From: Oscillospiraceae bacterium
GTDB taxonomy: Bacteria; Bacillota; Clostridia; Oscillospirales; Oscillospiraceae
Length of the DNA: 64,000 nt
Direction: 5' to 3'
Assembly: GCA_017545165.1 (NCBI GenBank)
Contig: JAFWQQ010000039.1
Coordinates: forward strand, 1-64,000
In this document: piece by piece, positions 17,532-25,290 of the stretch
Layout: each line of letters begins with the position of its first letter
Numbering within the stretch: the stretch's first letter is position 1
The notes under the pieces: model-generated
What the model saw: the letters and a program-made list of their open reading frames with translations, nothing else
What the model was told of the DNA's origin: nothing
The model's database searches: none
Position numbers and translations under genes: made by a program

Positions 17532-17560
17532 ATACTAACACAATCGTAATATTATGTCAA
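17532..17560 (-). promoter_or_regulatory. Promoter of pseudokinase-lectin gene
   Basis: Minus-strand TTGACA (17560-17555), 17-base spacer, TAGTAT (17537-17532); a TATAAA also overlaps three bases further on. It lies about 35 bases before the start codon. Confidence 0.75.
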
Positions 17561-17575
17561 CCGCGTTCATTATGA

Positions 17576-17630
17576 AAAATGATGAAAATCGGCCGCATTG
17601 TTCCGAAATGCGGCCAATTTTCATCATTTT
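17576..17630. terminator. Long bidirectional terminator hairpin
   Basis: Inverted repeat with arms AAAATGATGAAAAT + GGCCGCATT and their complements around a 7-base loop. The A/T-rich outer arms supply a U tract on either strand. It ends the minus-strand gene that stops at 17656. Confidence 0.85.
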
Positions 17631-17655
17631 GTTACTTAATTGTATCTTTTGCGTA

Positions 17656-19266
17656 TCAGATGTCCTTTTCCACCCGGGCAGCCAGCTTTTCGATGCGATC
17701 GGCGTGGCCGGCCAGCTCTTTATTTGCGTGGCCCTCCAGTTTCCGGCAGGCGGCCAGCAGCCGTTCCGCCGCGGCGATAAGCCGGGTAAAGGCCGGGCTG
17801 ACCTTTCTGCCCGTGCCGCCCTTCTTCTCCACCGGGATCCCCTCGGTGATGCGCAGGAACTGGCCGGAGAGCGGGTCGAACTCCGTGCCGCTGTATGGCG
17901 CAAAGGCACGGTAGCCCAGCTCCTCGTTCAGGCAGCGGGTAAAGGCGTCCGCGGTCTCCGGGTCTCCGTGGTTCACAAACACCAGTCTGGGCTTTTCCCG
18001 AAAGCCGCCCAGCCAGCGCAGCAGCCCGTTTTTATCCGCGTGTCCGCTGACCCCCGGCAGGGTGTCGATCCGGGCGCGGACCTGGACCTCTTCACCGAAG
18101 AGCTTCACGCTGTCTGCCCCGTCCACCAGGATCCGGCCCAGGGTCCCCACGGCCTGATAGCCCACGAAGAGCACCGTGGACTCCGGCCGCCAGAGGTTAT
18201 GCTTCAGGTGGTGCCGAACCCGGCCCGCGTCGCACATGCCGGAGGCGGAGAGGATCACCTTGGGGGTCTTGTCGTCGTTGATGGCCTTGGATTCCAGGTC
18301 GCTGACCGTCAGTTCCAGGCCGGGGAAGACGATGGGATTCACCCCGGAGCGGATGAGCTTTTGCATCTCCTCGTCCAGGAACTGGGTGTCGCACTGCAGG
18401 AACACAGAGGTGGCCTCGATGGCCAGGGGGCTGTCCACGTAGACCGGGAAATCCCCGTGCCCCGTCACCAGTCCCCGCTCCTTGATCTCCCGGATGAAGT
18501 AGAGCATCTCCTGGGTCCTTCCCACGGCGAAGGACGGGATCACCATGTTCCCGCCCCGGTCCAGGGTGTCCTGGATCCGCGCGGCCAGCTCCTTGACGTA
18601 GTCCACCCGCTCCTCGCTGTGCAGCCGGTCGCCGTAGGTGGACTCGATCACCAGATACTCCGTGTCCTCCACGAACTGGGGATCCCGCAGGATGGGCTGA
18701 TCCGTGTTCCCGATATCACCGGAGAAGGTGATCTTCCTGGTCTGTCCCCGCTCGGTGAGCCAGACCTCGATGGCGGAGGAGCCCAGCAGGTGTCCCACGT
18801 CGGTCAGCCGGATGGAGACGCTCTCGTTCACCTGCAGCACCTTGCCGTAGTCGCAGGGCCGCAGGCAGCCGACGGCGCCCAGGGCGTCGTCCAGATCATA
18901 GATCGGCTCCACGGGTTCGGCGCCGCTGCGCTGGCCCTTGCGGTTTTTGTATTCCGCCTCGCTCATCTGGATGTTGGCGCAGTCGCGCAGCATGATATCG
19001 CAGAGGGAGCAGGTGGCGCCGCTGGCGTAGATGGGGCCGCGAAAGCCCTGCTTATACAGCAGCGGCAGCATGCCGGAGTGGTCCACGTGAGCGTGGGTCA
19101 GCAGCACGAAGTCCAGGTCCTTGGCCGCCACGGGCAGCTCCTGGTTTTGGAACAGGTCCTTCCCCTGCTCCATGCCGCAGTCCACCAGGCCTTTTTTGTC
19201 GCCGGCCTCCAGCAGGGTCATGCTGCCGGTGACCTCATGGGCAGCGCCCAGAAAAGTGATCTTCAT
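17656..19266 (-). CDS. Beta-CASP metallo-beta-lactamase fold RNase-like protein
   Basis: Protein of 536 residues opening MKITFLGAAHEVTGSMTLLE and carrying the zinc motif THAHVDHSG (about 56-64), followed by a beta-CASP region and a C-terminal KH-like RMMBL motif (VSGHADKNGLLRWL). This combination marks the YSH1/CPSF73-like bacterial RNases that process RNA or degrade it from the 5' end. All metal ligands seen appear intact. The start has GGGAGG nearby and lies 28 bases after the polC stop, so the two may share a transcript. The exact substrate is unknown. Confidence 0.85.
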   Translation of the reverse strand: MKITFLGAAHEVTGSMTLLEAGDKKGLVDCGMEQGKDLFQNQELPVAAKDLDFVLLTHAHVDHSGMLPLLYKQGFRGPIYASGATCSLCDIMLRDCANIQMSEAEYKNRKGQRSGAEPVEPIYDLDDALGAVGCLRPCDYGKVLQVNESVSIRLTDVGHLLGSSAIEVWLTERGQTRKITFSGDIGNTDQPILRDPQFVEDTEYLVIESTYGDRLHSEERVDYVKELAARIQDTLDRGGNMVIPSFAVGRTQEMLYFIREIKERGLVTGHGDFPVYVDSPLAIEATSVFLQCDTQFLDEEMQKLIRSGVNPIVFPGLELTVSDLESKAINDDKTPKVILSASGMCDAGRVRHHLKHNLWRPESTVLFVGYQAVGTLGRILVDGADSVKLFGEEVQVRARIDTLPGVSGHADKNGLLRWLGGFREKPRLVFVNHGDPETADAFTRCLNEELGYRAFAPYSGTEFDPLSGQFLRITEGIPVEKKGGTGRKVSPAFTRLIAAAERLLAACRKLEGHANKELAGHADRIEKLAARVEKDI

Positions 19267-19294
19267 AGAAAGCCTCCCATCATTCAGACATCGT

Positions 19295-22200
19295 TCAGAA
19301 AAGGCTGATCTGACTGGTCTCGGGCATATCGCCCAGCGCGCCCATGGCCTTCAGCGCCTCCATATGGGTCTGGCTGACCTTGGGGCAGGCGGCGGAGAGC
19401 TCCTCCATGGAGATGAACCGCTCCCCGGCGCTGCCGACCCGATACAGGTCGTCCGCCGCCGTCTCGCCCAGGCCTGCAATGGACACGAAGGGCGGGCGCA
19501 GCTGATCCTTGCCCACGATCAAAAACTTCCGGGCGTCGGAGGCGTAGAGGTCGATGGGGGCGAAGCGGAAGCCCCGCATGTTGAACTCGTACACCGCCTC
19601 CAGCGTCACCATCAGATCCTCCTCGTTGGCGCTGAGGTCGTTCCGGCGCTTCATCTCGTTGATCTTCCGGCGCACGGCGTCGGTGCCGGTGCACATCATG
19701 CCGGCGTCGAAGCCGCCCTTCTGGCTGCGGCGGTAGAAATAGGCGCTGTAGTAGGCCAGGGGCTCGTGGACCTTGAACCAGGCGATGCGGAAGGCCATCA
19801 TGACATAGGCCACCGCGTGGGCCTTGGGGAAGAGGTACTGGATCTTCCGGCAGGACTCCACCCACCAGTCCGGCACGCCCAGCTCCTTCATCCGCTCCTC
19901 GATGCCCGTGGGCCAAGGCTTGCCCTTGTGGAGATTGCCCTTGCGCACGGCCTCCATGAACTTGAAGGCCAGGGAGGGCTCCATCCCCTTCTGGATCAGG
20001 TAGAGCATGATATCGTCCCGGCAGCCTACCGTCTCGTTGACGGAGGCCACGCCGTTGACGATCAGGTCGTGGATGTTGCCGGCCCACACGTCGGTGCCGT
20101 GGGAGAAGCCGGACAGCCGCACCAGGGTGTCGAACTGCCTTGGCTGGGTGTCCACCAGCATCTGGCGGGTAAAGGGGGTGCCGAACTCCGGCACGCCGAT
20201 GGAGCCGGTCTTGCCGATGATGGGATCGTCGTCCGGCAAACCCAAAGCGGCGGGGCTGGTGTAGATGGACATGGTCTCCGGGTCGGAGAGGGAGATCTTC
20301 TTGGCGTCCACTCCGGTCATATCCTCCATCATGCGGATCATGGTGGGGTCATCGTGGCCCAGCTCGTCCAGCTTCAGGAGGTTCGCCTCCATGCAGTGAT
20401 ATTCAAAATGGGTGGTGATGATATCGCTGTTGGGATCGTCCGCCGGGTGCTGGACGGGGCAGAAGTCCGTCACATCCATGTCCTGGGGGATGACCACCAG
20501 GCCGCCGGGGTGCTGCCCGGTGGTGCGCTTGATGCCCACAAGGCCCTGAGCAAGGCGGTTCTCCTCGGCCTTGGTGGCCTGGATGTTCCGCTCCTCCAGA
20601 TACTTTTTCACATAGCCGTAGGCGGTCTTCTCCGCCAGGGTGCCGATGGTGCCGGCCCGGAACACATGGTCGGAGCCGAAGAGCACCTCGGTGTACTTGT
20701 GGGCCTTGGCCTGGTACTCGCCGGAGAAGTTCAGGTCGATATCCGGGGTCTTCTCGTTGCCGGGGAAGCCCAGGAAGGTCTCAAAGGGGATGTCGAAGCC
20801 GTCCCGGTTCATGCGCTCGCCGCAGACCGGGCAGTCCTTCTCGGGCATGTCCGCGCCGCAGCCGTAGCTGCCGTCGGTGATGAACTCGGAGTGGCAGCAC
20901 TTGGGGCAGACGTAGTGGGGCGGCAGGGAGTTCACCTCCGTGATGCCGGACATGAAGGCCACGATGGAGGAGCCCACGCTGCCCCGGCTGCCCACCAGGT
21001 AGCCGTTTTCCAGGGAGTTCTGCACCAGCTTCTGGGCCGACATGTAAATCACGTCGTAGTTGTGGTCCAGGATGGTGTTGAGCTCCGTGTCCACCCGCTT
21101 CTGCACGATCTCCGGCGGGTTTTCCCCATAGATCCGGTGCATCTTGCTGTAAACCAGGTCCCGCAGGTCCCGGGCGGAGTTCTCGATCTTGGGCGGGAAG
21201 AGCTCCTTGGGCAGCAGCTCGATCTCCTCCACCTGGTCGGCGATGGCCCGGGTGTTGGTGACCACCACCTCTTTGGCTGTATCCTCCCCCAGATAGGCGA
21301 ATTCCTCCAGCATCTCCTCGGTGGTGCGGAAATAGATGGGGCAGTCCCGGTCCGCGTCGGAGAATTTCTTGGCGGCCTGGAGGATCTTGCGGTACTGCTC
21401 GTCCTCCGGGTCCAGGAAATGCACGTCGCTGGCGGCGACGACGGGCTTGCCCATCTTGCGGCCCAGCTCCAGGATGGTCCGGTTGTAGTCCTGCAGCACG
21501 GTCAGGTCCTTGACCCGGCCGTTCTCCACCAGGAAGGCGTTGTTGCAGATGGGCTGGATCTCCAGATAGTCGTAGAGCGCGGCGATTTTTTTGAGCTCCC
21601 GCTCCGGCTCGCCCCGCATCACCGCGCCGTAGAGCTCGCCCATCCCGCAGGCGGAGCCCACCAGGATCCCCTCCCGGTGCTGCTGCAGCAGGCTCTTGGG
21701 GATGTTGGGGGTGCGGTGGAAGTGCTTGAGATAGGACTGGCTGATCATCTCATAGAGATTTTTCAGGCCCTTCCTGTTCTTCACCAGCAGCACCATGTGG
21801 TAGGTCTTGGCCACGTCGGTGCGGCGCAGGGCGTGGAACACGGTCTCGATGTCGTCCACGGTCTTGGCCCCCTGCTGGCGCAGCATGGGCAGGAACTTGT
21901 CCATGATCCGGGCCACCACCATGGCGTCGTCGGAGGCCCGGTGGTGGTTGAACTGGGGCAGGCCCAGGTGGTTGGACACGATGTCCAGCTTGAAGCGCTT
22001 CAGCTCCGGCAGCAGGACCTGGCTCAGGGCCAGGGTGTCCAGGAACACCGGGGAAAAACGGATCCCCTGGCGAATGGCCGCGGCGGTCATGAAGCCCACG
22101 TCGAAATGGGCGTTGTGGGCGATGAGGGGCCGGTCCCCCGCGAAGCGCAGGAAGGCCTCCAGGGCCTCCTTCTCCCCCGGGGCGTCGGCCACGTCGCTGT

Positions 22201-23287
22201 CCCGGATGCCGGTGAGCTCGGAGATGTTGGCAGGGATGGGGATGCCGGGGTTCACAAAGGTATTGAAGGTCTCCCGAATCTCTCCGCCGGCGAAAATCAC
22301 CGCGCCGATCTCGGTCATCCGGTCGTCTTTTGCGTTGAGGCCGGTGGTCTCGATGTCGAAGGCCACAAACTCTGTCTCCAGCGGCAGGCGGGAATTGCCC
22401 ACTACGGCGGAGTTGCCGTCCATGTCGTTGTAGTAGTAGGCCTCCATGCCGTAGATGATCTTGACCCCGTGCTTTTTGCCGGCCTTCCACATATCCGGGA
22501 AAGCCTGGGCCACCCCGTGGTCCGTGACGGCGATGGCGGGCATGCCCCAGTAGGCGGCCCGCTTCACGATGGCGGCCGGATCCGTCAGGGCGTCCAGAGC
22601 GGAGAAACGGGTATGCATGTGCAGCTCCACCCGCTTTTCCTTGGCGTTGTCCGTGCGGATCAGCTTCTTGCCCTTGACGATGTTCCGCGGCGTCAGCACC
22701 ATGTCGTCGTCGAACTTGTTGTAGCCCACCTCGCCCTGAACGAGCAGATGGTCGCCGGGGCGGACCTTGTCCAGAACGCTGCGGTCGTCGTCGGAGCCCA
22801 TGTAGCGGGAAACGTGGACGGTGTTGCTCAGGTCCGTGAGATCGAAGCCCAGCACCGCGCCGCCGCCCTTGGTGGTGCGGCTGTTGACCTGAACCACGTC
22901 CCCCTCCACGGTCACCCGGCCGGTGTCCATGGTCAGGGTGTTCATGGGGACCGGCTTCTGCTTGATGGCCCTGCCGAAGAGCACGTCGCCCTTGGCCGGC
23001 TCCTTCCCGCCGCCGGCGCCCGTCGGCGAGGGACTCACGCTCTGGACCCGGGGATAATCCGGCAGGATGCTCACAGCGTCCAGGGCGTAGTCCGTCCGCA
23101 GCCGATTCGAGATGGTTGTTATGTCAACCATTGAGGGCATGGCGGCGAAGCGGGCGGAGACCGTCATGCTCCGCTTGCGCAGCTCGATCTGCACATCGGT
23201 AACGAAGGCCTTCTCCAGCCCGCCGGCCAGGCTCATCAGATCCCCGCAGCCGGGAAATATGGTCAAAAAAGGAGTGTAATCAGGCAT
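19295..23287 (-). CDS. polC: DNA polymerase III PolC
   Basis: Gram-positive replicase alpha subunit with proofreading, 1330 residues, somewhat shorter than the roughly 1430 of Bacillus and clostridia, mainly at the N-terminus. An OB-fold region (about 120-210) precedes the PHP domain (ELHMHTRFSALDAL at 221), which is interrupted by the DEDDh exonuclease (FVAFDIETTGL at 307-317; HNAHFDVGF). Polymerase motifs TPDIDLNFSGEY and KKISLSDPETM follow. The protein ends QISLF, a beta-clamp-binding pentapeptide. ispG lies upstream on the same strand, a common clostridial neighbourhood, here separated by a repeat element. Confidence 0.96.
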   Translation of the reverse strand: MPDYTPFLTIFPGCGDLMSLAGGLEKAFVTDVQIELRKRSMTVSARFAAMPSMVDITTISNRLRTDYALDAVSILPDYPRVQSVSPSPTGAGGGKEPAKGDVLFGRAIKQKPVPMNTLTMDTGRVTVEGDVVQVNSRTTKGGGAVLGFDLTDLSNTVHVSRYMGSDDDRSVLDKVRPGDHLLVQGEVGYNKFDDDMVLTPRNIVKGKKLIRTDNAKEKRVELHMHTRFSALDALTDPAAIVKRAAYWGMPAIAVTDHGVAQAFPDMWKAGKKHGVKIIYGMEAYYYNDMDGNSAVVGNSRLPLETEFVAFDIETTGLNAKDDRMTEIGAVIFAGGEIRETFNTFVNPGIPIPANISELTGIRDSDVADAPGEKEALEAFLRFAGDRPLIAHNAHFDVGFMTAAAIRQGIRFSPVFLDTLALSQVLLPELKRFKLDIVSNHLGLPQFNHHRASDDAMVVARIMDKFLPMLRQQGAKTVDDIETVFHALRRTDVAKTYHMVLLVKNRKGLKNLYEMISQSYLKHFHRTPNIPKSLLQQHREGILVGSACGMGELYGAVMRGEPERELKKIAALYDYLEIQPICNNAFLVENGRVKDLTVLQDYNRTILELGRKMGKPVVAASDVHFLDPEDEQYRKILQAAKKFSDADRDCPIYFRTTEEMLEEFAYLGEDTAKEVVVTNTRAIADQVEEIELLPKELFPPKIENSARDLRDLVYSKMHRIYGENPPEIVQKRVDTELNTILDHNYDVIYMSAQKLVQNSLENGYLVGSRGSVGSSIVAFMSGITEVNSLPPHYVCPKCCHSEFITDGSYGCGADMPEKDCPVCGERMNRDGFDIPFETFLGFPGNEKTPDIDLNFSGEYQAKAHKYTEVLFGSDHVFRAGTIGTLAEKTAYGYVKKYLEERNIQATKAEENRLAQGLVGIKRTTGQHPGGLVVIPQDMDVTDFCPVQHPADDPNSDIITTHFEYHCMEANLLKLDELGHDDPTMIRMMEDMTGVDAKKISLSDPETMSIYTSPAALGLPDDDPIIGKTGSIGVPEFGTPFTRQMLVDTQPRQFDTLVRLSGFSHGTDVWAGNIHDLIVNGVASVNETVGCRDDIMLYLIQKGMEPSLAFKFMEAVRKGNLHKGKPWPTGIEERMKELGVPDWWVESCRKIQYLFPKAHAVAYVMMAFRIAWFKVHEPLAYYSAYFYRRSQKGGFDAGMMCTGTDAVRRKINEMKRRNDLSANEEDLMVTLEAVYEFNMRGFRFAPIDLYASDARKFLIVGKDQLRPPFVSIAGLGETAADDLYRVGSAGERFISMEELSAACPKVSQTHMEALKAMGALGDMPETSQISLF

Positions 23288-23359
23288 AGGTTTTCTCCCG
23301 ATGGTCGAAAAAATGAAAAAATGAAGACGCTTCGCTGATGAAGAAATGATGAAATTGTG

Positions 23360-23505
23360 GTGTCGGCTCCGCCGACGGATTCCATTCCCCTATCGGCCTT
23401 CGGCCACTTCCCCCTGTGGGAAAGCAAGGCCGCGCTCTGGGCTCTCCCTGTGGGGGAGCTGTCGAGTGAACGAAGCGAATGAGACGGAAGGGGGAATCAT
23501 TTCTT
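23360..23505. repeat. Dispersed palindromic repeat between ispG and polC
   Basis: The 233-base gap holds an imperfect palindrome: GGCTCCGCCGACGGATTCC at the left, hairpins such as CGGCCTTCGGCC, and CCCTGTGGG-type arms. It ends GAACGAAGCGAATGAGACGG. It looks like the REP/MITE-type intergenic elements common in Oscillospirales. Short AT-rich ATGAAGAAATGA-like repeats flank it on both sides. No gene seen. Confidence 0.6.
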
Positions 23506-23520
23506 CATTTCTTCATTTCT

Positions 23521-24573
23521 TCATTCGCTCAGTATCATTTCCATCAGCCGGTCCAGCAGCTGGTCGTAGTCGAAGGTGCCCACGATCTGTCCTTTCTTGA
23601 ACAGCAGGCCCTTGTCCTTGCCGCCGGCGATGCCGAAGTCCGCCTCCCGGGCCTCGCCGGGGCCGTTCACCACGCAGCCCATCACCGCCACGGTGATGTC
23701 CCGGTCCAGATCCCGCACCAGAGGCTCCACCCGGTTGGCAAGGCCGATCAGGTCGATCTCCGTGCGGCCGCAGGTGGGACAGGAGACGAATTTGACCCCG
23801 CCCTTCCGCAGTCCCGCCGCCTTCAGAATGGCGATGCCGGCGCTGACCTCCTTCACCGGGTCCGCGGTGAGGGAGACGCGGATGGTGTCGCCGATGCCCT
23901 CCGAGAGCAGGGTGCCGATGCCCACGGCGGACTGGATGGTGCCGTTCCACTCGGTTCCGGTCTCGGTGACGCCCAGGTGAAGCGGATAGGGAAAGGCCTC
24001 CGCCGCCATCCGGTAGGCGGCGATGGTCAGGGGCACAGTGGAGGATTTCAGCGACAGGCAGATGTCCTCAAAGCCGAAGCGGGTCAGCAGCTCCACATGG
24101 CCTCTTGCGCTCTCCACCATGGCCTCCGGGCAGGGGTGCCCGTATTTCTCCAGCAGGGGCTTTTCCAGGCTCCCGGCGTTGACGCCGATGCGGATGGGGA
24201 TGTGCCGCTCTTTACAGGCCTGGGCCACCTGGCGCACGTTCTCCGCACCGCCGATGTTGCCCGGGTTGATGCGGATCTTGTCGATCCCCCGCTCCGCCGC
24301 CATCAGAGCCAGACGATAGTCGAAGTGGATGTCCGCCACCAGGGGCAGATCCACCTGTTCCTTGATCTTGTCGATAGCCAGAGCCGCCCTCTGGTCGGGC
24401 ACGGCCAGGCGCACGATCTGGCAGCCCGCGGCCCGCAGCTCCTTGATCTGGGCCACGGTGGCCTCCACGTCCCAGGTCTTGGTGTTGCACATGGACTGAA
24501 CGGTGACGGGGGCTCCCCCGCCGATCTGCAAGCCGCCCACGGAAATGGGCCGGGTATTCTCTCTCGTATGCAT
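23521..24573 (-). CDS. ispG: 4-hydroxy-3-methylbut-2-enyl diphosphate synthase (flavodoxin/ferredoxin)
   Basis: Penultimate step of the MEP pathway: converts MEcPP to HMBPP using a 4Fe-4S cluster. The 350-residue protein begins HTRENTRPISVGGLQIGGG with a TIM-barrel domain and ends with the cluster-binding domain, where the Cys ligands lie in SCPTCGRTEIDL and VMGCVVNGPGEA. ATG at 24573 follows AGGTG; an in-frame TTG one codon earlier is less likely. Length is normal for the short bacterial form. Confidence 0.95.
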   Translation of the reverse strand: MHTRENTRPISVGGLQIGGGAPVTVQSMCNTKTWDVEATVAQIKELRAAGCQIVRLAVPDQRAALAIDKIKEQVDLPLVADIHFDYRLALMAAERGIDKIRINPGNIGGAENVRQVAQACKERHIPIRIGVNAGSLEKPLLEKYGHPCPEAMVESARGHVELLTRFGFEDICLSLKSSTVPLTIAAYRMAAEAFPYPLHLGVTETGTEWNGTIQSAVGIGTLLSEGIGDTIRVSLTADPVKEVSAGIAILKAAGLRKGGVKFVSCPTCGRTEIDLIGLANRVEPLVRDLDRDITVAVMGCVVNGPGEAREADFGIAGGKDKGLLFKKGQIVGTFDYDQLLDRLMEMILSE

Positions 24574-24625
24574 CAAAACACCTGCTTTCGTCTCAGCGTG
24601 AACAAGAATTCGAATTCAATTTGTT

Positions 24626-24654
24626 ATTATATCACGCCCTTCCGTTCTTGGCAA
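24626..24654 (-). promoter_or_regulatory. Promoter of ispG
   Basis: Minus-strand TTGCCA (24654-24649), 17-base spacer, TATAAT (24631-24626) with an extended TGA before the -10. One of the best promoter matches in the window. Confidence 0.8.
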
Positions 24655-24734
24655 CGCCGAAACGGCAACAGATCGAGGCTGAAACAGCGGCATTTCGAGG
24701 ACACAGTAACAGCTCAACCCTGCGCGAGGAACTT

Positions 24735-25257
24735 GGCTCTCCCCGAGTCGGGGAAAGCCGTCACAGCGCATCTCACGCCGTAGGGTCGACCATTGGTCGG
24801 GTGCTGTCTCCGCCGTGCTGTGACTGAGAGGGGCCGCCCGCCCCGCTCTCGCCCCCTGTCATCCTGAGCGCAGCGAAGGATCCCGCCCCCGGCGCAAAGC
24901 CCGACAAAAGAGCTCCATCGTCGCAGCGCTCCTCGGTATGACACCCGCAGGGCCGAGCATTGCTCGGCCGTCCAATGTCCGCCGACCAGTGGTCGGCGCT
25001 GCGGTGCGGCAATCCGTTTTTCCCCTCTTGCGCCGGTGCGGCTTCTCTGCTATCATGAAAAAAGAGGAAATCTCGGACCCCTGCGCCGTAGGGACGAGCA
25101 TTGCTCGTCCGCTTATCCCGACGCCGCGGCGTGTCTGCGGGCGATTCATGAATCGCCCCTACGGCGGAGACGGACGCTTTCTCCCGTAGGGGCCGTTCAC
25201 GAACGGCCCGCTGTCCTGGACCTGTGTCGGCGGCCGACCAATGGTCGGCTCTACGGG
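24735..25257. repeat. Cluster of short palindromic repeats
   Basis: The roughly 700-base gap upstream of the secreted protein gene has no gene. It contains at least six small palindromes next to a CCGTAGGGG-type flank: around 24778 (GTCGACCATTGGTCGGG), 24952 (GGCCGAGCATTGCTCGGCC), 25092 (GACGAGCATTGCTCGTC), 25138 (GGGCGATTCATGAATCGCCC), 25188 (GGCCGTTCACGAACGGCC) and 25234 (GCCGACCAATGGTCGGC is the type). A further CTCTCCCC.../GAGAGGGG unit sits near 24738-24835. The arms differ but stay complementary. Same family as the arrays at 27434 and 30040-31225. Confidence 0.75.
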
Positions 25258-25290
25258 GAACAATCACACTGAACAAACGGAGGTATTGCC

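Noticed and set aside
19121..23134. Very long open frame on the plus strand opposite polC
   Set aside because: It is the antisense shadow of polC, whose domains and motifs are complete; the plus frame has a low-complexity His/Gly/Val/Leu composition typical of antisense GC-rich DNA.
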